From contig CM043953.1 of assembly GCA_014529385.2 (NCBI GenBank), positions 69,170,372 through 69,234,371 of the forward strand: a DNA stretch of 64,000 nt, read 5' to 3'. The position numbers and the translations under genes are program-made. Shown here in pieces: positions 11,291 to 23,477 of the stretch (position 1 is the first letter of the stretch; every line of letters starts with the position of its first letter). Source of the stretch: Adiantum capillus-veneris (taxonomy: Eukaryota > Streptophyta > Polypodiopsida > Polypodiales > Pteridaceae). The notes under the pieces were generated by a model, which was not told the origin of the DNA, did not search any database, and saw nothing but the letters and a program-made list of their open reading frames with translations.

Positions 11291-12689
11291 CCTTGCTTTC
11301 CAGAAGAAAGAGGAACCATTCACCTTGCAAGATGGTGATCGTCTCCATGGTATAAGGTATGTGTTACCCACTCTCTTCGTGAGAAAGTCATGTATGAATT
11401 CCATACTCCTCTCTACGTGGGGCATACAGGCATTCAACCTACTCTTCGAGGAGTAGAGATGTACTTCTATTGGCCTACCATGAAAGTAGGCATACAATAG
11501 TATGTTTCAAAATGTGTGGTATGCCAAAAGATTAAGTATGATAGAGAAAAGAAATCTGGATTACTCCAACCATTGCCAATCCCTAATTCACCATGGGAGA
11601 GTATATGCCTAGATTTTATCTTTGGATTACCCAAGTCTATCCATGAAAATATGGGAATATGGACAATAGTCGACAGGGTTAGCAAGAAAACACACTTTAT
11701 TCCTATCAAAAAGACTATTAATGCACACCAAATGTCAACCATCTTCACATCTCAGATTTTCATACACCATGGATTACCAACATCCATCGTGTCAGATAGA
11801 GGTCCTAGAATGACAAGTAATTATTGAAAAGGTCTCTTTGAAAATCTAGGTACAAGATTGAATTTCTCTTCGGCCTATCACCCACTAATGGATGGCCAAA
11901 GTGAGATAGCCAATCTTACATTACTCAATCTACTAAAGACTTATGTTACAAAAGTATATCAATTCTCACAATGGGAGAAGTACTTACCCCTTGTAGAGTA
12001 TGCGTACAATAATACTATCCATACTACTATAGGAAAATCACCTTTTGAGATCATAGACAGAAGATCCAAAAGTCCCTTGGTTCTTAAAGTACATGGGAAG
12101 ATCTTTGCTGACGAGTATAGCTTTGACCTACAAGAATCTTTTCAAAAGATTAAGGAGGCTATAACCATCTCTCAACAAAGGCAAAAAGCTGTTGCTTGAA
12201 AAGCACAAAAGGGCCTTAATGTTTAAAGAAAATGATTGGGTCTTACTTAAGTTTCCCAAGGCTCGATTGAGGCAAACGACGTGCAAAAATCCTACAAGCC
12301 ATCAAAAGTATTATGCTAAATTAGCAAAAAGATACTATGGTCACTTTCAAATCTTGAAGCCAATCAATGACATGGATTATCAACTCAAGTTTCCCAATCA
12401 TTGGCTCATACACAATGCTTTTCATGTGAACCTACTTAAGCCCTACAAAGAAGAGGCACCAAGAGAACTAATTATTGAAGACCTATCAAAAATCAAACAC
12501 CAAGAAGAGGTGCTACAATCCGAAGCTATCCTTCGGCATGAAGACAAGGTACTACGGCATAGTAAGATTATCCGACAGTTTCTTATTAAGTTCAAAAATT
12601 ATCCTTTTGAAGATGCTAGATGGATACAAGGAATACAACTTAAGGATACTATGAACCTTGTGAATGCTTACAATGTTACACTAGAGTAA
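11291..12689 (+). pseudogene. Gypsy pol, C-terminal half: integrase and chromodomain
   Basis: This continues the pol frame broken at 7588. It has the zinc-binding part (CVVCQK near 11515), the catalytic core with LDFIFGLPKS (first Asp present), SDRGPRMTSNY (second Asp) and DGQSEIANLT (Glu). After a frameshift near 12195 comes the C-terminal domain and a chromodomain-like end (RQFLIKFKNYPFEDARW), which places the element among the chromoviruses. The chromodomain of such elements guides insertion to modified chromatin. Breaks: TAG near 11500 and TGA at 11826 where the other copy has Trp. Confidence 0.85.
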
Positions 12690-13042
12690 GAAAATGTAAA
12701 TGCTTTCTAAATAAACAATGTTTTTGTCTTATAAGACTAAATCCTCTTTTGTGCACAAATTTAAATAGTATGCATGCTTAGAATCATGTTTGTGATGACA
12801 ACGTCACTCAAACACTAAGTAGAATTTGTCACTCTACTTTGGGAGTATGATATGGACTAAAGAGTAGACATGCTTGCGGTAGCTACGTCTCCCAAGTACC
12901 GAATGGACTAGTCATCCATTATGGAATGATGTCGTAGGGTGAAAAGGGATCCTCTACCCGCTAAGAAACGTAGACTAATGACTAAGGCTTTATCTCTTCT
13001 ACCTTATAGTCAAGGACGACTATGATTTTAAGAGAGAGCTAA
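12690..13042. other. Gypsy 3' internal region with polypurine tract
   Basis: Untranslated region between chromodomain and 3' LTR. It ends in the purine-rich TTAAGAGAGAGCTAA, the probable plus-strand primer, just before the LTR start at 13043. The same sequence occurs at 15317-15590 and 21647-21998. Confidence 0.7.
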
Positions 13043-14640
13043 TGTCATAAAATCTAATATCTAACCAACCCAAATGATTTTCTCATATTAAACTGATCAT
13101 TTAATATGGGAGAATAAACGAGAACAAGAGTTAAAATATAAACATGTTCTTACGGATCTGTCTCAACACGGGGTCAAGGTTAAAGGGGTCCAAATGAGAG
13201 ATGGTCTGTTAAAGAGCAATGCTACATAATGGAGCTTAAAGACCGTAGGGTTAGCTTTATCAAAGACCTCCAAAAGTTAGTGTTAAAAATTCCTTTGACC
13301 TTAAGCAAGCTAGGCTCTTGTTTGGTAGGCTTTGATATTTTGGAGCTGCCTTCTTGCAATTTGGCACTTTTCAAGCTTGTGAGTATGTCCTCATGTACAA
13401 TTCTAGGTTCCATACACTAATAAGCTTAGTAAATGTTTGGTTTTGCGAGACATCAAAAGGTGTACATCTCTTTGATGTGTTATTCATGTAGCTTTTCACA
13501 CATGGACATCATTACTTGGGCATAGCCCATTTCACTTTTCAGCTTGTAGAGGAATTAAAAGTAAGAAAAAATTACCAAAATATCCTCTAATTTGTGGAAA
13601 TTTCAAAAATACCCCTGAAATTTCAAAAATTTATCAAATACCCCTAAAATTTGTCATGATTTCTCAAAATGTCCTTGAAATTTTTTGAATTTTCCAAAAT
13701 ACCCCTAGTTATGAGATTAAATATTTCCAAAGATTAAAATTTTTGTAGCTTTTCATATGAAGACTGATTGTCTATCAATACAAGATGCTATAACTAGAGT
13801 TTGAGTGGTTATGTAGGCTTTGGAGATGAATTGTTTCATTATTTTTAGGCATAATTGTGTGAAAAATTACAGGCTTAGGTTTGGGACAAAGATTTGCCAA
13901 GAAAAACCTGGAGCTGCTCCCACCACGCTCAAGCGACTGGAAGAGAGAGAGAACGAGAGAGAGCTGACATTGACATCCTGCTGGCGCGTGCTGCCGTGAC
14001 CAGAGAGAGACACCCTACTGCTTCTGGCGCCCTCGTCCAACTAACCCGACATCCCTGCTGTTCTACTCGTGCACTTCCTTACCACGCCTCTTGGCCTCGC
14101 TCCTTAGAGCTCGTTGCAGTTGTACGTTACCGCTATCTGCTAGGTTAATGGAGCAAGTTAAATCGAGGTCTTTATGAATCTTTAACCCTAAATCTTTTAA
14201 ACGTTAAAGATTTCAAGAATATACATGACCTATTATATTTTTTAACATTTAAAGACCAAGAAATATGAGCTATTAAATCTTTTAAGAGAGACATAAAGCT
14301 TTTATTTGTGAGCTAATTGTTGAATCATTTTTTATAAGTGACATCGAATTCTTAGTAGGGAAAAATAATGTTTGTCTATCAATACAAGATGCTAAAACTA
14401 GAATTTGAGTTGGTTATGTAGGCTTAGAGATGAATTCCTTAGATAATTTTTATAATATATACACTCATTTGGAGCCATCCATCAAAATTCCGCCACTCAT
14501 TTGGACACTGAAAGATACATCCCTATTGTGAAAAAGACTAAGCTATGCAAAATTCGGAGCAGTCCATCCACAATTGACACAAGCATATTTTTGGGGGGAA
14601 GAGAGAGAGAGAGAGAGAGAGAGGATTGTGAAAAATAATA
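13043..14640 (+). repeat. Gypsy LTR start fused to a 1.3 kb block; inverted copy at 49605-51132
   Basis: 13043-13315 matches the gypsy LTR start. After GCAAGCTAGG it departs from the 3775 and 21999 LTRs and runs into other sequence (AT-rich, with a GC-richer part at 13890-14150 and an AG run at 14600). The same fusion, in reverse orientation, is at 49605-51132, so this is either an LTR subfamily with a different 3' part or a duplicated junction. The frame at 13894-14148 has no recognised domain. Confidence 0.65.
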
Positions 14641-15025
14641 AACTATGTCCTCCTGTATTTACCACCGCAATGGCATTGGTGTGTGCGCTCCATACTGGGT
14701 TGGTTTTGCGATGCATGGTGGACCTACACATGCAATAGGAACACGACATTGTGACTAAAATGCATGTGCTATCGTGAGAGAATCACAAACAAATGTGCGA
14801 GGGAGAGACAAAAGATTCCAAAAGGCTCTACAAATGGACTTTGTAGGGACTTTGCATGTTGCAAGTCACTGTTGCAGACAGTCTCCAGTAAAATAAGGCA
14901 CCCAACTCAACCAAGCCAATCAAAAATAAAAGGCTACTCGCGTATGGTTTTTTTAAATCCAAAAAAATCCGTACACTACAAATCCATACGATACTGTACT
15001 GCACAGTACCGTACCGTACAATACG
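14641..15025 (-). repeat. Partial second copy of the hAT right end
   Basis: This stretch matches 10844-11250 of the hAT: BED-finger start region, leader, and the CGTAC-rich subterminal block. It lacks the final terminal repeat and joins gypsy integrase sequence at about 15030. Confidence 0.8.
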
Positions 15026-15590
15026 AACCTACTCTTCAACCTACTCTTCGAGGAGTAGAGATGTACTTCTATTGGCCTACCATGAAAGTAGACATACAAG
15101 AGTATGTTTCAAAATGTGTGGCCATGGTATGCCAAAAGATTAAGTCCCAAAGCTATCCTTCGGCATGAAGACAAGGTACTACGGCATGGTAAGATTATCC
15201 GACGGTTTCTTAGTAAGTTTAAAAATTATCCTTTTGAAGATGCTAGATGGATACAAGGAATACAGCTTAAGGATACTATGAACCTTGTCAATGCTTACAA
15301 TGTTACACTAGAGTAAGCAAATATAAATGCTTTCTAAATAAACAATGTTTTTGTCTTATAAGACTAGTCCTCTTTTGTGCACAAATTCAAATAGTATGCA
15401 TGCTTAGAATCATGTTTGTGATGACAACGTCACTCAAACACTAAGTAGAATTTGTCACTCTACTCTGGGAGTATGATATGGACTAAAGAGCAGACTTGCT
15501 TGCGGTAGGATACGTCTCCCAAGTACCAAATGGACTAGTCATCCATCATGGAATGATGTTGTAGGGTGAAAAGGGATCCTCTACCCGCGA
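15026..15590 (+). pseudogene. Internally deleted gypsy integrase/chromodomain copy
   Basis: The integrase piece 15030-15145 corresponds to 11430-11543 and is joined directly to the chromodomain tail corresponding to 12520-12960. About 1 kb including the catalytic core is absent. The frame 15104-15316 spans the join by chance. It ends at CTCTACCCGC, where CACTA-derived sequence begins. Together with 14641-15025 it is a rearranged copy of the hAT-in-gypsy composite. Confidence 0.8.
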
Positions 15591-15591
15591 T

Positions 15592-16870
15592 AGTGGTACG
15601 TGGAGCGTCATCACTCTGGCGCACCATCGCGCGTTCCTACTCCTTTAGCGTCTCTCTCTGTCTTGGAGCATTCAACACGCTCCAAAGCTTCGGTGTCGAA
15701 GAGACGATCTTCACACTCGTCTAGGTACCGGCGCTCTAGTGGTGGCGGTGGCGGTTGTTGTGGGGATTCTGTCGCTGATGCCTTGACACCGCCTCGTGTT
15801 CGACGAGGCTCTTTACCCTCCCCTTCTTTGCCTGCCCCCACACCAGCCATGGCATCGCCATCTACACTAGGTTTTGTGCGACTGACGGTCGTTCTTAGTG
15901 GCTACACACCACTAGCTACTCCTCCAAGAGTCACTCCAGTCGAAACTCTTCGCTTCAGGGCCCAGACTCTAGTGGAGACACCTGACGTCTCTACCCCCAT
16001 TGACACGCCGCTAGAGACCCCTGTCGGGACACCTAGGTTCACGTTTCACCGGTGAGAGGGCTTGCCTTACTCCGTCGATTTCAGCGGCGGCATCATCTTG
16101 GATGATGAAGGCAAGAAGGTGATCTCACGCATGCGTAGTCTTTGCTCTTAGGTGTTTAGACACTACATACTAAACACCTAGAGTGAAGTACCAAGTGATC
16201 TAAAAGACAGAGTCATCAGCATGCTTCATGACAAGTTTCCCATTCCAACATGGGATGACCGCTTCAATGAAGACGTGATGAAAGTTCGAATGCGCGAATA
16301 CTGCAAGCACAAGCGTTCTGAAGTGCAAAAAGCAATTAAGTATGGGTGGAACAGACGAGATTGGCTGGCCAAAGAAGATTGGAAGAATGCTAAGAAAGCA
16401 GCACGTAAGAATCCCGACAAGTGGAAGCGACAAAAGGAGGTAGCCAGAGCGCGAGTAGAGGCAGGGAGCTCGCACCACTTGGGGAGAGGCGGGTGGGCAT
16501 CATTTGAGGCCGATTTTGTAAGTGTTTCCGCATTGCTCTTTAGGTTTGATAGTTTAGGGTTTAGGGGTTTTTAAATTCTAACATAATGGATACTTTGTAT
16601 GTTTTGATAGTGGTCGATGACAGGACGTGACCCCACATAGTATGAGCGCGAGTATGCAGGCAGGAAGAGCTTAAACGCCCTGATGGACATTCTGGGTTCT
16701 CGCGGCGGCATGGTTAGTATTAGGGTTTACTCTTTTCTATTTGTTGTATAGTTTTATAAATTATATGTTTATACTTACAGAAAGCTGTCTTATTGGTTTT
16801 TTTTTGCAGAATTCGACAGATACGCCGCTTGGACGCGATAAGACGTCTGATCAGACGACGTCAGTCTAGT
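15592..16870 (+). pseudogene. CACTA (En/Spm) second protein, Transposase_24-like
   Basis: A serine/proline-rich N-terminal part (15600-16055) is followed, after stops, by a charged helical domain (16200-16500) with SDLKDRVISMLHDKFPIPTW, REYCKHKRSEVQKAIKYGW, then a glycine-rich turn SSHHLGRGGWASFEADF. This resembles the plant Ptta/En/Spm transposase family seen in CACTA elements. A probable intron from about 16512 and a further exon at 16611-16713 (LNALMDILGSRGG) follow. In-frame stops make it non-functional. It lies 5' of a CACTA terminus at 17523, as expected for one element's 3' half. Confidence 0.55.
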
Positions 16871-17284
16871 CGTAGCTAGATAACATTAGTTTCTTTTTTT
16901 CATAGCATATGTATCATGAGATAACGTTTATACGTTTGAAAACCATGTATATTTTTTCAATAATGACAATGGTGTTGTAACTATTCTGCAAAGTTAACAA
17001 TCAAGTGATTTTACCTATGATGTGTACAATTGTCATTGATTTACTTTCATCAATTTACTTTTCTCAGTTTTGTATCTTTATTCTGCAAACAATACTATGG
17101 ATGATCGAGTTAATGGTTATATTGTCTTGTGGGTGACTACTTTGGGTCTATATCTAAGCTTGCACTTTCTTTCAAAGGTGAATCTGGGCTTATCTTTAAT
17201 TCATTTAGGTTTAATCAATTATTGAAACATTCAATATGGTTGATGAATGCCTTGCCACCAAAAAAAAATTCTCTCGGGCTTCGC
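16871..17284. other. AT-rich 3' region of the CACTA remnant
   Basis: No coding or repeat signal is seen between the last recognisable exon and the subterminal repeats. Confidence 0.4.
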
Positions 17285-17523
17285 TATGACTGTCACTATA
17301 TAAGGCTCTGCAACGTCGCTATAAACGTCACTATAGGTGGCCTATAAACGTCGCTATGATCGTCGCTGTAGGCGTCGCTATATAGCGACTACTATAGCGA
17401 TGTTCATAGCGATGTTCCCATATCGACGCTGTTAGCGACGGTCTTAGCGACACCCAGGAGTATAAAAACCCAATGTATTTTCGTCGCTAACAGCGTCACA
17501 AGTGCACACAACCTCTTGTAGTG
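17285..17523 (+). mobile_element. CACTA transposon right terminus with subterminal repeats
   Basis: The block ends CCTCTTGTAGTG, the reverse complement of CACTACAAGAGG, a CACTA terminal repeat. Inward of it are many direct and inverted copies of CGTCGCTA/TAGCGACG (17310-17500), the subterminal array bound by CACTA transposase. A similar end is at 57899. The matching left terminus is not in the window. Confidence 0.82.
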
Positions 17524-18410
17524 GAGCACTAAATACATGATAACAATGTGTGTGTGTGGGGCTAGGTGAGTATGGCTGCTTCATGTTCCATTGTAAGCTA
17601 CACACATGCTTGGTTTGTTTAGCACAGTTGATCCAATCCTCATTGTAATCCTTACTATCAATATATGATGAACCTGGTTGCTTGGTGAATTTGTATTCAG
17701 TGTATTTACTAGTATGTGTGTCAATCGATCTTTGTGTCAAGATGTCTATGTATTGGGTACTAATATAGTTCAAGAGTGCTCAGCTAGAATCTTAAGCGAA
17801 TTCGTAGCACAATTGGGATTCAAAGTTAACATGAGCAATCTTTTTGATGGGGAAGCTCTAAAAGGAGCACCAAAAACACAAACTATCGAACGGGACCTAG
17901 GAATTTAGGTATACAACAAAAGAAAAAACTTGGTAGACCTAGGAAACGAACACTGGAGGAAGCTGGTGAGGCTGATAGGAACACTCAAACAGGAATATAA
18001 ACAAGAACTACCAGAGCAGCAAGATCACTATGACTTAGATATTGCAGACAGGGATTTCATTCACGTCTTCACGTGAAGTGCAAAGTGGTAATAACTCATG
18101 TTAATAACACTCCATGAGAGTGTTAATAACATCAAATTCACAAGCACTTGTTGGAACTAGCCTTTCCATTTAGCCCAGTCGTCTTTTTGATTGGCACGGT
18201 GGAGCTTGACGGGTGATCTATCATACCCAATGGGCTCGGCTATATCCTCCTCTTGCCCCCCATTTCTAGAGGTGGCTATATAAACAACGTCTTTGCTTGC
18301 CTCCGTCTTTTTTGGCACACTTGTTGGCTTATTTAAGGTCTTGGTTTTCATTCAGGTAGCTTTGATTTCTATGTTTTTTAACAACACGAATTGTTAGCTA
18401 ACTTTCCCTT
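17524..18410. other. Spacer, no gene recognised
   Basis: Only short frames without family motifs are present (for example 17678-17908 on plus). I see no terminal repeats or RNA genes. Confidence 0.35.
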
Positions 18411-18992
18411 AGGTGTCTATCCGCCTAGAAACAGGTTTGGGTAGGGAGCATCCTTGTGGAGGGTATAGGTGGTGAAAGTATTTATGGCTCATTGCTATGG
18501 TTGGAATGGAGCGATCCTTATCATTACACCTATACATTGTTTGTTACGTATAGTTACCTCCCTTGGGTGTCTATCCGCCTGGAACCAGGTTTGGTTAGGT
18601 AGTATCTTTGCGTAGGGTATAGGTGGTGCAAGTGTTTGGGGCTCATTTCTATGGTTGGAATGGAGCGTTCCTTATCACTACACCTACATATTGTTTGTTA
18701 CGTATAGTTACCTCCCTTGGGTGTCTATCCGCCTGGAAACATGTATAGATAGAGAGCATCCTTGCAGAGGGTACAGGTGGTGCAAGTGCTTGGGGCTCAT
18801 TTCTATGGTTGGAATGTAGCGCTCCTTATCACTACACCTACGTATTGTTTGTTACGTATAGTTACCTTCCTTGGGTGTCCATCCGCCTGGAAACAGGTTT
18901 GGGTAGGGAGCATCCTTGCGGAGGGTATAGGTGGTGCAAGTGCTTGGGATTCATTTCTATGGTTGGAATGGAGCGCTCCTTATCACTACACT
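18411..18992. repeat. 154-bp tandem repeat, about 3.8 copies
   Basis: Units start at 18411, 18565, 18719 and 18873 with GGGTGTCTATCCGCCTGGAA and keep an exact 154-bp period. The last unit is cut after about 120 bp. Open frames spanning it are repeat artefacts. It could be a young satellite or part of an LTR. Confidence 0.92.
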
Positions 18993-19213
18993 TTGTAAAA
19001 TCGGTGATGATAAGCCTCGATGAGAGGCGATAGGCATCCAACACGTAATCTTCAAATACCTCAAGGCTCGGCCTGAGCTTAAGGTTGTTTTGTAATCTTA
19101 TGATGTGCTTAATATAATTCACTCACAAATTGTGAGTTTTACAAAAGAAAAAAGAGTTTATTGAAAGATGCAACTAACTAGGAGAGACACTAATGGACCA
19201 TCAAGGGTGATTA

Positions 19214-19225
19214 GCTCTGATACCA
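19214..19225 (-). other. Primer-binding site (tRNA-Met), minus-strand element
   Basis: GCTCTGATACCA is the complement of TGGTATCAGAGC. It stands two bases from TGTTAGG at 19228, taken as an LTR edge, so a minus-strand copia-like LTR extends to the right. Confidence 0.75.
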
Positions 19226-19227
19226 AT

Positions 19228-19298
19228 TGTTAGGAACTATAGTGGGTGTGAGAGTGTGCGAGAGCTCGAGGAGGCTTGAAGACGAAGACAACCATAGC

Positions 19299-19356
<58 letters not shown>

Positions 19357-19600
19357 CACAACCTTATTTAAGTAGATTCATGTTACAAAGTGCAAATAAT
19401 ACCATATCATGATGATATGTATAGCATAAGCTTTATTATAAGGCTATATAGATATCCCAGTGGGTCTTTTACAAATAGCTATAGAAAGAAAAAAGGTTTA
19501 CAAATAAGATAATAATTAGGATAGTATGCCACATATGCACTTATTTCTACATAAGATTCTATAGCTAGGGGTTGTTGCACACCATTGACTTAGACCGAGT
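19228..19600 (-). repeat. Probable LTR of a minus-strand copia-like element, right edge uncertain
   Basis: It begins TGTTAGGAAC next to the priming site and contains a 50-bp (AG)n tract at 19300-19353. A likely edge near 19590 could not be proved because no second copy is present. Confidence 0.45.
19300..19353. repeat. (AG)n microsatellite
   Basis: An uninterrupted AG run of roughly 53 bp. Confidence 0.95.
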
Positions 19601-20001
19601 TGAGGATGTGTCCCATTCAACATAAAATGGTAGTGATTTACTTCTTAAGTTCAATATTTAAGATATTTTCTATATTACAGATTCTCAAGACTTTAGTTCA
19701 ACCACATAAAAAAGAGTTTATTTGTTTTAAGACCTTCAAAGCTATAAGAAACTTTGCCTTAATCAATTTTTTTTTTGAAATATTATGTATTTGGAGTTTT
19801 TATCTAGCGCTATAATATTGCAATAAAACTTTTGACTCATGTTTGTGGTCTTTTAGGCTTATCCATAGCATAAAGATCTATAGCACACAAAAGGTTAGCA
19901 AAAAGCATAAGCCTGCTCCAAATGCATCAATTATCAATGCTAACCCAAACATCAACAATGAGCCACATTCCTCCGACAATCAATCGACACCATACACAAC
20001 A

Positions 20002-21646
20002 TTTTACGAACAGACCACCAAAGTCTCAAGTACTTCATGACGCAAACCAACCTTTCCAACAAACAAATAAGGTGGGATTTTTTTTTCATAATTTTATTTT
20101 CATGTTGCTCACATTGCTGGTAAGCACAATCAAGTAGCCGATGCACTTTCACAACGACCAAAAGTCAATGTGGTGTCTATAGCAACTCACAATGATCTAT
20201 CTTCTATGATAGATGAGTATGCTACTGACCCTGATTTTAAAGATATAATGTCAGTCCTTGCTTTAGGGAAGAAAGAAGAGCCATTCACCTTGAAGGATGG
20301 TTATCTTCTCCATGATGGCAATAGGCTATGTGTTACCCACTCCCTTCGTGAGAAATTCATGTATGAATCCCATGCTCCTCCCTATGCGGGACATAGAGGT
20401 ATTCAACCTACTCTGCGAGGAGTAGAGACGTACTTCTCTTGGCCTACCATGAAAGTGGACATACAAGAGTATGTTTCAAAATGTGTGGTATGCCAAAAGA
20501 CTAAGTATGATAGAGGAAAGAGACTTGGATTACTCCAACCATTGCCAATCCCTAATTCACCATGGGAAAGTATATCCATGGCTTTTATCTTTGGATTACC
20601 CAAGTCTATCCATGAAAATACGAGAATATGGACAATAGTTAGCAAGCAAGCACACTTTATTCCTTTCAAAAAGACTATTAAGGTACACCAAATGTCAACC
20701 ATCTTCACATCTCAGATTTTCAAACACCATGGATTACCAACATCCATCGTGTCAGATAGGGGTCCTAGAATGACCACTAATTATTGGAAAGGTCTCTTTG
20801 AAAATCTAGGTACAAGATTGAATTTCTCTTCGGCCTATCACTCACTAACGGATGGCCAAAGTGAGATAGCCAATCTTACAACACTCAATCTACTAAAGAC
20901 TTATGTTACAAAAGTAGAGCAATGCTCACAATGGAAGAAGTACTTACCCCTTGTAGAGGATGCGTACAATAATAATGTCCCTACGACTATGGGAAAAGCA
21001 CCTTTTGAGATCATAGAGGGAAGACCTAAAAGTCCCTTGCTACCTAAAGTACATGGGAAGATCTTCGCCTGATGAGTACACCGTGACTACAAGAATCTTT
21101 TCAAAAGGTTATGAAGGCTATATCCATCTCTCAATAAAGGCAAAAAGCTGCTGACAAGCACAAAAGGGCCTTAATGCTCAAAGAAAATGATTGGGTCTTA
21201 CTTAAGTTTTCCAAGGCTTGATTGAGGCAAACGACGGGCAAAATTCCTATGGGCCATCAAAAGTATTATGGTAAATTAGCAAAAAGATACTATGGTCCTT
21301 TCAAATATTGAAGCCAATCAATAACATGGCTTATCAACTCAAGTTGCTCAACCATTGGCTCATACACAATGCTTTTCATGTGAACCTACTTAAGCCCTAC
21401 AAAGGAGAGCCACCAAGAGAACCAATTATTGAAGACCCTCCATAAATCGAATAACAAGAAGAGGTGCTACAACCTGAAGCTATCCTTTGGCATGAAGACA
21501 AGGTACTATGGCATGGTAAGATCATTATCCAATGGTATCTTATTAAGTTCAAGAAATCTCCTTTTGAAGATGATAGATGGATGCAAGGAATACAAATTAA
21601 GGATAGTATGAACCTTGTCAATGCTTACAATGCTACACTAGAGTAA
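20002..21646 (+). pseudogene. Gypsy pol fragment (copy 2): RNase H end, integrase, chromodomain
   Basis: It is 5'-truncated in the RNase H domain near 20002 and otherwise parallels 7365-7580 plus 11291-12689, without the hAT insertion. The frame 20170-21072 is a long integrase: HAPPYAGH and CVVCQK zinc ligands, SDRGPRMTTNYW, DGQSEIANLT. The first catalytic Asp is replaced by Ala (SMAFIFGLP, codon 20581-20583), so this integrase would be inactive even if made. A frameshift near 21070 leads to the chromodomain tail (21464-21646), which reads PFEDDRWMQG. Confidence 0.88.
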
Positions 21647-21998
21647 GCAAATGTAAATTCTTTCTAAATGAACAATGTTTTTGTCTTATAAGACTAATCC
21701 TCTTTTGTGCACAAATTCAAATAGTATGCAAGCTTAGAATCATGTTTGTGATGACTACGTCACTCAAATACCAAGTAGAATTTGTCACTCTACTTTGGGA
21801 CTATGATATGGACCTAAGAGCAGACATGCTTGCAACAGCTACGTCTCCCAAGCACCAAATGGACTAGTCATCCATTTTGGAATGATGTCGCAGGGTGAAA
21901 AGGGATCCTCTACCTGCTAAGAAATGTAGATTAATGACTAAGACTTTATCTCTTCTACCTCATAGTCGAGGACAATTATGATTTTAAGAGAGAGGTAA
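21647..21998. other. Gypsy copy 2, 3' untranslated region and polypurine tract
   Basis: Matches 12690-13042. The purine tract TTAAGAGAGAGGTAA abuts the LTR at 21999. Confidence 0.75.
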
Positions 21999-22664
21999 TG
22001 TCATAAAAGTTAATACCTAACCAATCCAAATGATTTTCTCATATTAAACCGATCATTTAATGTGGGAGAATAAACGAGAACAAGGGTTAGAATATAGACA
22101 TGTGCTTATGGATCTGTCTCAACACGGGGCTAAGGTTAAAGGGGTCCAAATGAGAGATGGTATGTTAAAGAGCAATGCTACCTAATGCAGCTTAAAGACC
22201 TTAGAGTTAGCTTCATTAAAAACCTCCAAAAGTTAGTGTTAAAAAGTCTTTTGACCTTAAGCAAGCTAGGGCTAACCTTGAGGTGGGAACCCTACCCAAG
22301 CATGAGGTGCTTGTCGTCTTGCTAACTAAAGTGCTTAAAGTGTTTGTGGGAACCTTGCCCAAAGCTGAAGTTGATTTTTATGCTTAAAGTGACTAAGGTT
22401 CTTGAAGTATTCAACTCAAAGATAAACTCTCAAGAGGCATAACGATTTCCATGCTTCAAGTGTTCAATTCAAATCAAATGACTTAAGAAGCATAAAAGAT
22501 ACATGTCAAAATCCTCCACATGTGGCCGTCATGATGTGCTTGAATCCTATTGGATAGGATTTAAAGGGGTCCAATGAAAATTTTGATGCATAAAAATAAA
22601 TAATTAAGTTCTTTCTCTCAAAGAGGAAAAATAGGACACATGTCCAAATGATATAATTAAATAA

Positions 22665-22730
<66 letters not shown>

Positions 22731-23429
22731 ACCAAGCATGAGAGGGGGTATACTCTCCCCCCCCCCAACACACACACACACACACATTCTCTCATTGTGT
22801 GGAGTGCAAATGAAGCTTGTTGAGAAGTGGAGAGCCTACACTAACACTCTTGGCTACGGAATGAAAATCCAACCAAGAGCCATGCTTCAATGCTTAAGCT
22901 TGCCATCTTCTTCATCTTCATTACTGTGCTATTATGCTATGCTAAGAAAGAAGAGTGATGATAAATGAGGAACTATTTCTTTCTCCTATAGATGATTCTT
23001 TTTCCTCTTCCCTACCCTCATTCCCCGCTAGCTCTCTCCACCTTCGAAGGTGTTTGAGGCCTTGGGACCGAGGCTTGAGGTAGTTATGATTTTTGGAAAT
23101 TTTACGTTATGCTTGTGATGCATGAAGCTTTCCATCTTTATTGCATCACCTAGGTCATAAGGAACACAAAGATTGTATTGTATCAAGCCTTTTGGAGGGG
23201 AGACCGGCTTCAAGTAAATCGGGTCCTCAACTATTGTCATGTTCTCTAATACTCTTTCTCTCTCTCTCTTGCAAAAGTATTATTCATGCCAATTAATTAA
23301 GTACTATGTTTATGTTGCTACCATCAATTAAGTTCACCCCCCGATGTTCTCAAAGTAACCTCACAAAAATGCTCACTCTAATTCTCTTAATTCTGCTATC
23401 CTCAAAGTTCATAGGCCATTTCCATTACA
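21999..23429 (+). repeat. Full-length gypsy 3' LTR (1,431 bp)
   Basis: It starts TGTCATAAAAG next to the polypurine tract and ends CCATTTCCATTACA. The end is confirmed because the same sequence, on the other strand, abuts a tRNA-Met priming site at 23465-23476. It carries a variable microsatellite cluster at 22664-22787. This copy gives the full extent of the family LTR. Confidence 0.85.
22664..22787. repeat. Compound microsatellite (TG)n(AG)n and C-run(AC)n in gypsy LTR
   Basis: TG repeats run to about 22686, AG repeats to about 22725, and a C-run with AC repeats ends near 22787. This is the same LTR position that holds poly-C(CA)n in copy 1. Confidence 0.92.
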
Positions 23430-23464
23430 ACCTCTCTTCTTAAGCAAGAAAAGAGAAATCAATA

Positions 23465-23476
23465 GCTCTGATACCA
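23465..23476 (-). other. Primer-binding site of the minus-strand gypsy element
   Basis: GCTCTGATACCA (TGGTATCAGAGC on minus) lies one base from the LTR edge at 23478. Only about 35 bp of internal sequence remain between it and the plus-strand LTR ending at 23429. Confidence 0.85.
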
Positions 23477-23477
23477 A

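Noticed and set aside
18762-19033. Protein-coding frames across the 154-bp repeats
   Set aside because: They repeat the same peptide in register with the DNA unit and have no motif.
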